From contig JAJTTP010000003.1 in the NCBI GenBank assembly GCA_023313575.1, positions 930,001 to 994,000 on the forward strand: a DNA stretch of 64,000 nt, written 5' to 3'. Shown here in pieces: positions 47,996 through 60,507 of the stretch (positions are counted from its first letter, which is position 1; each line of letters opens with the position of its first letter). The DNA is from Eutypella sp. D-1. Lineage: Eukaryota > Ascomycota > Sordariomycetes > Xylariales > Diatrypaceae. The position numbers were made by a program, and so were the translations under genes. The notes beneath the pieces are model-generated. The model was given only the letters and a program-made list of their open reading frames with translations, was not told where the DNA came from and did not search any database.

Positions 47996-50116
47996 CTTTC
48001 TGTTTCTGTTTCCGCTGGTTTATGACTCCTAGGTGTGTGTGGTATGTGGTGTGCGTGGTGTGCGTGGTGTCGCAGACAATGCGATCACAATTGTACTATG
48101 CAGAGAGAAGATGTAGATGGAGTGGAATCTTATCAGAGTACAGACGGAACCTGGAAGTACCTGGGTAGGAATATTTTAGTTATCTTATCCTTATCTATGC
48201 CTTATCTATGGGATACTGTTATGGATCTAACAAGTCTTTCTAACTTATAATAAATATGGCTTAGCTGCATATAATTCATAGTACGGGGCTATTCTGCTTT
48301 CCCTTATAACATAGCCAATGGGTAGAAGGCGCAAGTCAGCCATCTTCCGTCTCCTCATATCGACTCCAGTTGACTTGTTGATCCTCGTTTGATCTTGATT
48401 CCATTTCAACGACGTCACTAGCATGAGGATATGATAGTGTAGTCACGGTAGTTGTTATAACGAAATGATAGAAGCCTCCCTATTAACGATAGCCTTCGCC
48501 ATGACTTATATCAAGTCCGACGTGCCGCGCTTAGGTATCAAGTTGTACACCTCAGGTAGTTGCACAACGATATGGCCTCGGTTACATATTCATGTCTTCT
48601 GCGCTTAGGCCGAGGTATTGCCTGAGCACCGAATGCCAGGTCATGGCGACACTGCAGCAGCGCGGACAGCTGACGGCCATGGCGAGCGAAAACATTATCA
48701 ACGTGCTGTCGCTGAAGAAGTCGGAAACACGAAATCGCCAACCAAGTGCGCCACCAGGGCACAGGCGGGTTCGCGGAGGCGACGGGGGGAAACATCGCGG
48801 TCCTTCCGCCGGGCCTCAGCGCCATCGTACCGGCGATCAAGATATCGCGGACCGATCTTCCCAGCGCACCAAGTGTCACGTTACGTTTAATATCGCATCG
48901 TGCTCTGCTTGCACGGTGCGGCTGCGGTCGGCTGTCCCCAACTAAACTCAAGTCTACTTTATGTATTCATCGCACGTCTATACCTATGTAGGTACAGTAC
49001 GTAGCAGCACGAGGCAACCCGCTAGGACCCTGCTGAAATTACTGGCGCGACTGAGGTTCGGAAGTCTCCTCTAGAGCCGCGCTGGAGCCCGCGTTTTCAC
49101 ATGCTTTCGAGCACGTTGGGTTGGATTAAATTTCGATTACGTGCCCGTCGTCCCTCTGGGTCGGTTTCAGGACGGCTTACTTGACTATCACAGTCGTATA
49201 ATAAGTATGGAGAAGAATAAACAGTGGACTGGGCTAAATGATGGACGGCGCTGATCATCAGATCATCCCTCCTCCGTTGAATATCCGATCACCACTTTAA
49301 GTGCGCATATCTTCTAGTGCGAACATATATAAATATAGTAACTATATATAAAATAAGCCTGCCCACTTCTAGGATTTTCATGTGTGGCATCTCAAGTGCG
49401 TGCAAATAAATGAAACCGTAAGGATTCTTCGGAGGACGATCGATCCACCCATGGCCCCGAGGCCAGAGAGTCGCAAGACGCACTTAATTACACGACTGCA
49501 GGTAAGCGGAGAAGGCTCCGCGGACTTCGGGGTATGGCGATTTCCATTCTCATGTTCGGGGCCTTTGGCGTCTCGTCGGCCTGGGCTCCTTTCTCTTTGA
49601 GCCCCCGCTCACCTTATACGATTTGCAGCCCTTGCATTAGATTCACATGTCACATAAACCAAACACCTGTAGGTTGTGAGGGGCGACGGAGAAGGGGGGA
49701 AAGGGGGGGAAGTGACGGTAGCGTCGTCACCTTTCCCCCCTCAACCCCCCTTTTACCCCTTTATTTAGGAGTGAAGGTTTATTGGCTGATAGCAACGTTT
49801 AGCTGTTACGTATTACTTACAATTCACGGGCAGACGAGGCCACTTCCAGAGTGGCTTAGCATGGAGCCCAATTTGCGCTGGTGGGTGATGCACGGGTTCG
49901 AGGGGTCTTGGGGGTTTCCATAAGCTGGACCGCTAAGACTAGGAAGAGCACGGACGGAGCGGTTAAATATGGGCCTGCGATTTTCACTACCTCCCAAGGA
50001 TGTTTAGATACCAAGGCTGCCATTGCTAGTAGGTAAAGCAAAAGAAAAGGCCGAAGTAATCAATATACAGCCACCAAGGGCACATTAAAAATGATCACAT
50101 CGAGGACAAAAATTGA
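47996..50116. other. Intergenic, with a frame-broken coding-like island
   Basis: 2.1 kb upstream of DBP9. A GC-rich island at about 48620-48890 looks like remnant coding sequence in two frames (see findings). The rest, including several short frames, shows nothing. Confidence 0.4.
48640..48895 (+). pseudogene. Possible gene remnant, family not recognised
   Basis: One frame gives LTAMASENIINVLSLKKSE and, after an apparent shift near 48725-48735, another gives HEIANQVRHQGTGGFAEATG followed by GNIAVLPPGLSAIVPAIKIS. Both parts have protein-like composition and higher GC than their surroundings. No family could be named, no start or splice chain was found, and the flanks are non-coding. Confidence 0.35.
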
Positions 50117-50222
50117 TGATGAGAGTGGGATTCGAACCCACGCCTATTTCTAGACTAGCAGATCTTGTTAAAGTCGAAGTTTAACCTGAAGCTAGCGCCT
50201 TAGACCGCTCGGCCATCTCACC
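50117..50222 (-). tRNA. tRNA-Leu (anticodon CAG) with intron
   Basis: Read on the minus strand from 50222. Acceptor arm GGTGAGA pairs with TCTCATC (one G-U), discriminator A. The D arm contains GCCGAGCGGTCTAAGGC. The anticodon stem is CTAGC with GCTAG, loop TTCAGG then a 24-base intron (starting TTAAACTTCG) directly after position 37, then T. A long variable arm (CTA-GAAA-TAG) marks a class II tRNA, and the T arm is GTGGG-TTCGAAT-CCCAC. Mature length is 82. CAG anticodon and class II shape give leucine. The intron lies at the usual nuclear position. Confidence 0.94.
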
Positions 50223-52916
50223 CCGCTGATTGGAAGTTGGACGATTTATGCGTTATTCTCGCCTATATTAGTATCGGATAAAGCGTGTCTTACTGGTTAT
50301 CTCGACTGCTACTTTGAAATTCACCATGTACCATCTAAAGATGCAGAAAGTGGGAAACTAATAAGATAAACACCGTTATTACTTACGTAGTAAATTTCAG
50401 ACTTGCAAGATAAGCATGCAATATCGTTCTTATGGCGGCATGTTGTGTCAGTAGATTTTGGCGGTTTGGATGAATTAGATTTACCTAGGTACATAGTAGG
50501 TACTATCCATGGATGTAAGGGAAGGTAAGTTCCAAGGTTGGGCTGAGCCACTTATGTAAGTTTAAGTACATACTTGCACCTTCTTAAGATGTACCTAGGT
50601 ACCTAGGCATCTAGAGTTAGAAGAGCTACCCAAAGCTCTAGGTTGACTGGTTTAAAGGGGGACGCACGTTATATCTTAGGCTTTCACAAATGCGAAAGTA
50701 GATAATTTGCTATAAGATAAGGCATATCTCTTGGGCGCTACTGGACGGAGCAGTTCAGGTGCCACTATCTAGAACCATGGACGACAGGTTGGTCAGGCGA
50801 CATATTACGTAGTGATTTGTCGCAAATACATGTTCTTGTAAATGCATCTTATAAACAATTACGGCTACGCAGGATTGCATTGATAGATCGGATGCGATTC
50901 TTTGGCTGAGGAGCTCCCAGTCACCTGGCTTGGCTTGCATTGGTACGAAGTGGCGGTCACTAGGTAGCAACCATTGTCTTGCTTGACCTTGGACAGGCAC
51001 AGGGTAATCTGGACATGTTGAACAAAGTAAACAAAACAAAACACAATGGTATTGAAGAATAGAGAATAGGTTGCATGAATTGATCTACATAATTTCTGTA
51101 AGCACTTTATTGCCAGGCCTATCATCGTGCATTAGTAGATATGCGTCTGTAATCCTACCAATGTAGGTCACCACGGCTGGCCCCCAATCAAGTGTATAAG
51201 CCGCTGCTCAACATTACCAACCACCTTCATGTACATACATATAATTACAATCCCGTATACTAGCAACTGGCTCCTCGTCTAGCTCTTGATATAGAAAATG
51301 CATGCTTACAAAGAAATCAATGAAGAGAAAAAGGGAAAAAAAAATTGGCATAGGTCTACTACCATGTCGTCAAACCGAGGGCTATGAGAGTAACTGTGCG
51401 GCATCAAGTCTTTAAGCAGTACGAAGCTCGACACCGAGTGAGTGAGTGATATCTATAAATGTGCTCTTCGTGCATTGATGACTGATGGATATTGAGGCCA
51501 AGTCGATTGTTTCAGAATTACGAGCTCTCGGTGGCATAATCGCCGTAGTTGCCGTAGGTGGGGTAGCTGAATAACCTGATAACTGTGTGATAGCTGTGCT
51601 CGGCTGCCTTGTACAGCAGGTGGTGAGGTCCCGAGAGCTTCTGTGTTTACAGAGTGGTTGACATGGCAACGCCTTCCGATTCTTGACTTCCCCCTTCCGC
51701 TCTTGCAGATGCTGGGTCCGTGGTTGTGGACTAAAAGGTGGGGGGGGTTCTTCATCCGTTCTTGTTGGTTGGATGGACCAAACCAACAAACAAGCCAGAC
51801 TGAGGGATTGATCCTAGACGGACGCTGCTGCTGCTTCTGTAAGCGGAGTGGCTGCCCCAGCTGCCGTGTTGCAATGGCCAACCTCATTGGAGGTTGCAGC
51901 AGTTCCAGTGGTTATGTGGCTACCTACCTAGGTACTTTATATCTACATAGAGTTAGGTACCTGGAGTAGGTACCTAGATATACACTAGTCCTGATATGGC
52001 CACCTGCAGTAGTCTGTAGCAGTAGGTGGAGCACTAAAGCGATTGGTTCCCCCATCAGCCCGCCTACCACCTGGTCTGTTTACATCTCTCTGCCCCGCGA
52101 ACCAATCAAAACAATTGCATCAGTCTCGAGCAGCTGGTATAACCGACTTCATCAGTGGCAAGTTGGTATCAACTTTGAAGCTCACCTTGGAACTCTCCTC
52201 TCTCTTTTGCGGCATAGGCATAACCTTCCACATCATAATAATATTTGGAACACACTCCAAGGCCCAAAGCCGAAGCTTCATCTTTCTTCGTCTTCCATCT
52301 CATTCGTATTCTGCTTGCAAGAATTGCACCCGTATTTTTTTTCTTCTTCTTCACATTCTATTTGTCTACACACCGCCGAGTTGGGCAACGGAGAGGCACA
52401 AGAGACAGGCAGACAGAGAGAGCAACATACAGAAAGATTCGCATGCCGAACGTGTATAAGTTGGTATCGATATCTTATCTCGTCACTTGGTCTTTGCAAT
52501 AGCCCACATAATTCCGTCTTCGCATTCATTTCGCAACCAACAAACACCATTTTTGGGGCGCATTGACCTGCGACCTAACCCCGTTGTCAGTTTGCCAGTT
52601 GCCAACATTATTAGCATTACCAGTATCACTAGTATTGCCATTGTTGCCCGGCAAAGGCATTGTCAACATTGCCAAATATTGCCAACATTACCACCATTGC
52701 CAAAAAGTCTCATTCCGTTCAACTAAAACAAGACTCATCAGAGACGCGGGTTACGCTCTCCAGTCAAAGTCTCCTCTAACGAAAACAAAATAAAGTGCGC
52801 CAGGCCTTAAAATCAAGCCCACCGCCACTTAATCTTCTAGATGCATCGTGTGCAAGTGGCATGAACTGGTTATATCAATAGTCATCATAAATTCGAGGAG
52901 CACATTGACCTTGAAG
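50223..52916. other. Intergenic and BUD4 leader
   Basis: 2.7 kb upstream of BUD4. CTAGGTA-type clusters at about 50481, 50592, 51929 and 51955. The 600 bases before 52917 are pyrimidine-rich and contain short ATTGCCAA-type repeats near 52605-52705. No supported gene. Confidence 0.45.
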
Positions 52917-55900
52917 ATGTCTTCCGAAGAACCAGTCAGTATATGCCTTCTACAGCTCCATGCGCACCCCTCTGGAATGCACATTCCGGGGGTTAGGAGT
53001 GATGAGTACTAACAACAAGACATGCAGGTCACGCAGCCTCTGCGCATCTCTAAAACCACGCCTACTGGGTCACCGACCAAGGCTGGCATTCCTCGCCCAT
53101 TATCGGAAATCTCTAGTACAGAGAAGCGACGGAACTCGCCCAGCTGGAACCAATCACCAAAGGTAGGACCGAGTCCCGTTTGCTTATTTTCCTCAATGAT
53201 AGGAAAACCGAAAGTCCCCCCATCTGCCACAAGAATGCCGATAACTAACCCGCGTGCTACCTAAAAGATGACCCTCAACACCGACTCTTCTCCATTCCAA
53301 TCATCCCCAATGGAGACTAATACTACCACCTCCCCACGGATGTTTTGGATGAATCGTCACGCCAACAATGGCAACATCGAAAATGACCTCTATGGCGGTC
53401 GCGGCGGATCTCCCTCGCCAACACGGCGTTCATCTATTGAGCGCCTGCAGAAAGCTTCACGAGTAAAGAACAGCACTATGTTTGCTCGTGAACAGAAACT
53501 AGAATACGACCCCACACGAATACCTGCAATAGAGAGACCCCTTGCTAAGGTTCAAGGCAATGCTTTCGCTGGTTTCCGCGCTGGCCATGCCCGGAGCCAA
53601 AGCCAGCCGGACACCCAGGCTTCCAGCCCTGCCACCCCTTCCAAGTCACCTCAGTCACCCAGCAATGCCATTGAGCAGAGTCCTTCGCGAAGCCCAAACA
53701 GGGACCAAAATTCTCCCATCAAGTCTTCCCTCTCTTCGCACCGCTTTAAGAGCAGCTGTGACTCTCAGCCATCCGAATTGTCCCTTGCTAGTTCTTTTGA
53801 CGAGCGCCGTGATTTGCCCCATGGAAAGTCTCTGCACCGACATGCCAAGTCCGTCACGTTCGATGCAGCCCCTCCGCAGATTAATGAGTACGAGATGGCC
53901 ACTCCAGACCTCTCATCGGTAGGCACCAATTCACGTGAAGGAAGCTTTGACTCAGAAGAGGACGACGACGACTTTGATGACGATTATGGACCTTTCCCGG
54001 GCTCCGCTGGCGATCTCCAAGATGACAGCTTCGATGCCTCTCTAGAAGACACGGCCAAGACACCAGTCGTCGGGCCGGACGACTGGCGCCAGGATCGAGA
54101 ACACCGCTTCTCCAATAGTCCGATGCCCGAGTCCACCCCCGTCCACCCCACTGGGGCCCGACCACAACATGGCCGCACGGACTCATCCACCTCCAGCGGT
54201 GAGCATCGCCCGCTACCCCCTTTGCCTGGAACGCCCACAAATAGGGCCCATTCCCACTCCCTGTCCTCGAATGGAACGTCTACAACGGTAGACCGCCTGC
54301 TAGGTTCCCCTCGTACCTTGCCATCCCCGCCGCCTGCATCAGTTAGCAAATCCGAACTGCAGAACATCGGCAACGGCAAGATGTCGCTAGAGGAGCGTCT
54401 CAAGCTTATGATGCTTTCTGATGAGACTAGTCCTAAGTCCGACCATTCGAACAAATCTTTCGCCGAGCAGCAGCGAGAACGCCGTATGAGGCGAGCTGGT
54501 CCTCGCGACAAGGTCGGAAGCCCCTCTTCTGAGCATGAGGACTCGCTTGTCGAATCGACAATTGAGCCAACCATTGAGGCCGATGAGCACGATGAGGCCA
54601 ATGATGATGCCAATGATGATGCCAAGGATGAGGGACACGACGAGGACGACGAGGCGGACGACACTATGGGTGACATTTCCGGGCTAGATATGGACTACGA
54701 GTTGCCAAGCATCTCCAGGCAATCTATCCTCAACCGCGTCAATGGCAACAAGGATCTGGACCGGGATTCCGAATACCGCTTCACCTCACCACCTCGGGAC
54801 TCGAGCCCCCCACGCCCCACTGTCTATGACCCCGATGTCCCTATCGCTAGTATCGAGGACTCGATCATGGATGACGATGACGACTTCAGTGACCAACTCG
54901 AGGATAGCGTTATCATTAACAGAGATGCCGCTGGTGACAACGGGTTCTACGCACAGTATGAGGACGACGATGACGACGACGACGAGTCACTCAGACATGG
55001 CGCCGATGACGACGAAAGCCACTATTCAGACGAAGAGGAGGTACCGCAGTCCACCAAGGCTGAAGAGGAGACACCTCCTACCCCTCGAGCATCCAGCCCT
55101 GCTAAAGACGCTGTCACCAACTTTAGTGCTACCCTGCCTCGGGTGAGCGGTAGCAGCGTGAAGGAGAACGAGTTTACGCGTAGCCTCCAGTCACACATGC
55201 TTCCCAGGCCTAAGGAAGTAGACGCAGTAACGCACACAGAAGGACATAGGATGTCTGATGTCTCTGCTTATTTGCAAGACAGTGATAGCCAGCATGATAG
55301 CGACGACTCGGCTGCAAGTGACAGCCCCAGTCCTGAACGATCTCTGCCCAAGCACGACTATGATGGCTCAGGATGGGGTGACCCAGAAGATGAGGACCAA
55401 CCTGGAACGCCGGACTCGGTCATCCATCATCCGGTTTCTGATGACGACGAAGGATCGAGCCTCGAAGAGCCCCTTGAGTCGCCTGCTGTTCCCGAGCAGA
55501 TTGCCACGATCAAAGCGTCTGGATCTAAGCTCAAGACCCGGCAATCGGCCACTCCTTCCGACCTCGCAACAATGCGCGAGGCCCGAAGACAGGTCAGCCG
55601 CGAAATTGCCCCCATAGTTCCGCCCATCCCGGACAAGCACCGCAACCGTTTGTCGCGCGATCTGGCGAACGATGACGCAGAGAACCCGTCCACCGGCGAC
55701 GACTTCCTTGAACGACACCCCAGCTTTAAGAAACGGAGTCTGACCTTGGATCTCGACTTGGGTCTCAGTCTGGATCAGGACTTTGAGCGTGTCATCGAGG
55801 CGCAAAAGGTAGCATTCCAACAAATTTCTACCGCCCAGCAATTCTTAGCTGCCAGTGGCAGCCCGACTAGACAAGCGTCTGGCTCGAAGCCGATAGTTGC

Positions 55901-57717
55901 GAATGACGACATATCGGACGGCAAATTTGCCAGAGAAACGAAACTAAATGCTAACGTTACTGCTCGAAAACAGCGCGGCTACCTTATGCGGCAGAATACC
56001 AAGGTCGTCACGGCCAGCGACCGACCGACCCTTGGTGAGAAAACGGCCGAAGACATCTTTGGTGGCACCCGATCCGCCGGTAACTCGCCCATCAAGCAGC
56101 ACCGCCCTCAGTCGTGGACCGTAGAGCCCTGGAATGGTAAGGCCAGGAGGAGCCTTAGGAAGCGCCACGCTCCTGGCATGAGTGGGCCGGTCCCACCTCT
56201 GCCGGGACAGGAAAGCAACACGACTGCGGCAAGGGCCTCGCTGCCCGAAGAGGAGGGGGCTGAATTGGCCACCGACGAGTGCGGCGAGAGAGGACGACTA
56301 TTCGTCAAGGTCATGGGTGTCAAGGATCTTGATCTCCCCTTACCAAAGAGTAAGTATTCAACTCAAAATAACCTGTCGAAGGTAAAAGCGGCTAACCTTC
56401 CCGAACAGATGAACGAACATGGTTTAGCCTCACGCTGGATAATGGTGTACACTGCGTCACGACGGCGTGGCTCGAGCTTGCTCGCAACGCGCCTATCGGC
56501 CAAGAGTTTGAGCTGGTCGTCCCCAATGATCTAGAGTTCCAGTTGACTCTTAATGTGAAGCTGGAGAAGCCACCGCCTCAACGCCTGCCGGCATCTCCGA
56601 CTAAGGCATCGAAGCCCAAGGCGTCGACCTTCTCGCGTGTGTTCGCCAGTCCGAAGAAGCGCAAGGAGTTGGAGGCGCGCCAGAGGGCCGAGGAGGAGGC
56701 GTTCGCGCAGGCACAGCGGGACGCAGCGTCTCGTCAGCGCAAGATTGCGCCGACCGCCTGGGACCTGCTCTCGCCTCTCGCGGCCGAGGACGGTAGCTTC
56801 GCCCGCGCCTATGTGTGTCTCAAGGAGCATGAGTCCCGCTGCTACGGCAGGCCGTACATGGCGGAGATCGCGGCTTTCAACGAGTGGGCCAGCGAGGAGG
56901 CGGGCTTCGCGAGCAGCGTCAAGAGTAAGCGCGCCGACACGAGTAACTCGGTGGTACGCCGTGCGCCGTACAAGATCGGCAAGCTCGAGGTGCAACTACT
57001 ATTCGTGCCTCGGCCCAAGGGCGCCACCGACGACGATATGCCCAAGAGCATGAACTCGTGCATACGCGAGCTTAAGGCCGCCGAAGAGCGACTCAGTCGC
57101 AACTGGGAGGGCCACCTCAGCCAGCAGGGCGGTGATTGTCCAGTAAGTACCACCCCAATCGCCTAATCTTATAGTTCTTCTTGTGGAGTACTGCTGTAGC
57201 TAACATATCAATCCAGTACTGGCGCCGCCGCTACTTCAAGCTCGTCGGCACCAAGCTGACGGCCTACCACGAGACCACGCGGCAACCCCGCGCGACGATT
57301 AACTTAGCGAACGCGCGGCGGCTTATTGACGACCGTCGGCAACTGATGGCGAACCCGGGCAGCCCCAGCAAGTCGCAACGCCGGCGATCGGCGTTCGCGG
57401 AAGAGGAAGAGGGTTATATGTTCGTGGAAGAGGGGTTCCGGATCCGGTTCAACAACGGCGAGGTCATTGACTTCTACGCCGATACCCCTGAGGACAAGGA
57501 GGGCTGGATGAAGGTTCTCGGCGACGTCATCGGCCGCGGAACCGCAGGCGCTGCCGCTGCCGCTGCTGCTGCCGCCGTTGCGGGCGAGTCGGATGACGAC
57601 GCGGGCTCCGGTGGCCGCCGCCGTTGGTGTGACCTCGTCCTTAAGCGGGAGGAGGCCCTACGGAAGCGCGCCGAGGGCCGGAGGGTGCATTCTAGGACCA
57701 AGAGCATGATTATATGA
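52917..57717 (+). CDS. BUD4: BUD4-like anillin-related protein with PH domain
   Basis: A scaffold at septation sites that links septins to the contractile ring and Rho signalling in fungi. Five exons in phase: 52917-52934, 53028-53162, 53268-56349, 56409-57142 and 57217-57717 (4470 bases, 1489 residues). Exon 2 carries the conserved N-terminal EPVTQPLRISK and PRPLSEISSTEKRRNSPSW. The long exon 3 is disordered, with Ser/Pro blocks and many Asp/Glu tracts. The conserved C-terminal part starts with RLFVKVMGVKDLDLPLPKN and ERTWFSLTLDNGVHCVTTAW, then the anillin-homology region, and ends in a PH domain (YWRRRYFKLVGTKLTAYHE to EDKEGWMKVLGDVI). An Ala run (AAAAAAAAA) follows the PH domain. The short first exon uses a GTCAGT donor and is the least certain part; the ATG at 53268 is not the true start. 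Confidence 0.92.
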
Positions 57718-60507
57718 TCTGGTTTCAATGAAAGCCAGCAAGGTTGCGCATCCTGAGCCTTAGCCTAATAATACCCTTCCCTAGCTTTGCCACCCTCCGT
57801 TTAGCCAGCCACGTAATGACAATGCACGACCAAGCGGACGCTGCTACTTTTTTGATGCCATAACTACGCCAATGACACGCCACGCCTACACTCACGCTTT
57901 ACTACGCCTACGCCATGCCGGACATGATAAAATGATCTCTACGAAATTGATGATCAGCAGACCAACCCACACCTACCTCACACTGCACTACAACCCCCTT
58001 TATTACCATTCCCCGCGATCGGCATTTGTCTACAATTACTCCAACAACCAATACTGTTTTCACCAGTCCCACGAAGGATCTCTTTTCTTGTTTGCATACA
58101 TAAAATGTGTGGTTTCCTCGCGGAGAGCAAGAGAAAAAGAGGGAAGACTAAGAAAAGTCCAAGATTCGTTTTGGCTTGCTCGGCGACGAAAAAAGTTTAA
58201 TCGCATAGCATCATCTCATACACCACGCATAACCATAATCTTTTCTCCCTCTCTTTTTTCGTTCTTCCTTCCACCGGCTCTATCTATCTACGGGCGCAAC
58301 GGGGACAATACTACATCCATCCAACCCTCCCAGCCCCCTTGTTTTTCTCTCTCCGTTCTAGTGGAGTTCTTGGGAGTCGGGCTCTGGGGAACGGAGTTGA
58401 AAGGAGAGGGGTGCAGAGGCGTGGATATTTATTTTCTTCTACTGTTTCTACTTTTTTTCTCTACGGTATCCTGCGGTGCTCCGGGAGAGGGGGGTTGTGG
58501 ACGATGCTCTAGTCCGATTTCTGCGTCACCTTTTCTTTTCCGCGGAAGATGGTAGAGCCGGACGCAGCTGCCTCCTTACTATTACTATACTAACCGGCCA
58601 CCTGCGAGCCGCATACGTACATACACACCCACACATATACGCATGGACGCGGGTTGGACTTGAACTTCGACTTGGGTATTGTGACTACATCCTACCCTAT
58701 CCCACTGTTCACCGCCGCACATGCTTTACTTCATGTTTTTTTTGTCCGATCATCACCATCGTCATATCGTCGAGCCTGTTTGTCTAGCTACTCTCGACTC
58801 AACACAACCGACCCCAACCGTATCCAACCCGACCTGACCTGTTTCAGCACCAGGACCGGAAGTTTCTCTTGTCAATCAGAGAGGGGTCTTCTCGAAGGGG
58901 GGAGCAAGCTGAGTGAGGAGTGCATCAGTAGATGGATGAAGGGATGGGAAGTGCAGTAAGCCTTTTAGAAGAGAGGGGATAGGTAGAAGGGGGGCTCAGG
59001 TGGCTAAAGGGAGGGAAGGAATGAGGAGGGAGGGGAAAGGAAGGGGAAAGGTTGGGGGAGGGAGGGGGATTGCTTGCTTTTTCTATCAGGAGGGCCTTGA
59101 GTTTAAGGGGTTCGTGCCGTCGTTTATTCTGTATTCTCTTCCATTATTGCTTTTTTTGTATGTGTGTTCTCAAAACCACACGAGGCGGCCTGCTTGCTGG
59201 CCTGCACATTACTGGTTTCTATAGTGTTTATTGTCTGATTCAACTTTATTCACCTTTTTGCAACCCCCCCTGCCCCACCCGGCTTCAGTGTATTGTGGTG
59301 CAGTGTAGTGGTGTGTATCTGTCTAGTCCAAAAAATGTATATGTAACCTGTACAGCTTCATGACTGGTTGCCGTACTTAATACTGAATGGTATCAGGAAA
59401 TTCAAAGGTTTTAATGGCTCTTTAACTGGCTGTTGAGAGCGTAGATGCCTCCCGCTTGTGATATTTGTTGTTTATGTCTATATCTACCCAGACAGGTAGA
59501 GGAGGTTAGTTGAGGGAGCTTGTGGAGAATGGGTGAAGCTTGAAATCATATATGGGTTGTTTTCGTTATCTTTGTATTAACCAGCTTGCCTACATACCTA
59601 CCAATCCATCACTTACAAGCCATCATGCACAGTGGAATATAGAACACTCACCCCCCCGCCCAGTGCATAGCATGGCACATCTGTCCTACAATCGTGATTT
59701 GGTTCCATGGGTAAAAATCGTCGTTAGATCTGTGCTACCGTTTTACGAGTCGAGTCACGCGGAGTTAACCTTGATATTCACGCTAAGGTCCCTAAGGACC
59801 GACCCAGGAGAAAAATAACAAATCACGCCCTTTGTTTGGGGCTTCGTTTAGCGTAGTTCAGTTCGCATTTCAGAATGATCATGATGGCTTCTATCACTCC
59901 ACCTTCCCCCTTCACCCCTTCACCCCTTCACCCCTTCACCCCTTCACCCCTTCACCCCTTCACCCCTTCACCCCTTCTCTGCCTCTGTATGTCTCTGTGT
60001 CAAGTAACGAAGCACCATGATGCCTCAGGTGATGATCGACTGTACCGCAATCACAGTGGATGTGAGTGACTGTGACTGCAACTGTTGATGCCCTGGCATA
60101 AAGTGTGAAATGGGATACATAAGACAGCATACAGCATAGCATAGCATAGCATGAACAAAAAACAAAAAGCTCGGTGAATTTTGAAGACTAATTTCTTTCC
60201 GGAACGCCTTTGCGCCACCCCTTTCTCATCATTATCCCCCTCCGCGTTGCCTTATCTCCTTCCTGCCAAGAACGAGTCAATAGGCGGCAAGGAACCTAAA
60301 ACAATAAAATAAAAAGCAGCGAAGTCCTTTTGCTATCCATACACATGTGAGACGAAATGAGATGACTGATTATCGCAATGAGAAGATACCTTTGATCAGG
60401 TAGCCGGATTAGCGATCGACAGAGGCGAAGAGGGCGTAGGTAAGTGGCATTCCGTCGCAAGAGCAGAGAGTCCGAATCAACAAGGTGGAACGAGACGACG
60501 TCCCAGC
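57718..60507. other. Intergenic between convergent BUD4 and POB3
   Basis: 2.8 kb with long pyrimidine-rich stretches (58240-58480) and purine-rich ones (58980-59070). It contains an 8-bp minisatellite at 59911-59974 and AGCAT repeats at about 60126-60152. No gene seen. Confidence 0.45.
59911..59974. repeat. Minisatellite, 8 copies of TTCACCCC
   Basis: Eight uninterrupted copies of an 8-base unit. No selected protein frame runs through it. Confidence 0.95.

Noticed and set aside
53268..53270. ATG at 53268 as the BUD4 start
   Set aside because: The conserved N-terminal LRISK and PRPLSEISS segment lies upstream in exon 2, in phase.
53984..54676. 230-residue antisense frame in BUD4
   Set aside because: The Ser-rich product is the complement of the Asp/Glu codon tracts of BUD4.
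59911..59974. CRISPR array
   Set aside because: Units are contiguous 8-mers without spacers, and the genome is eukaryotic.
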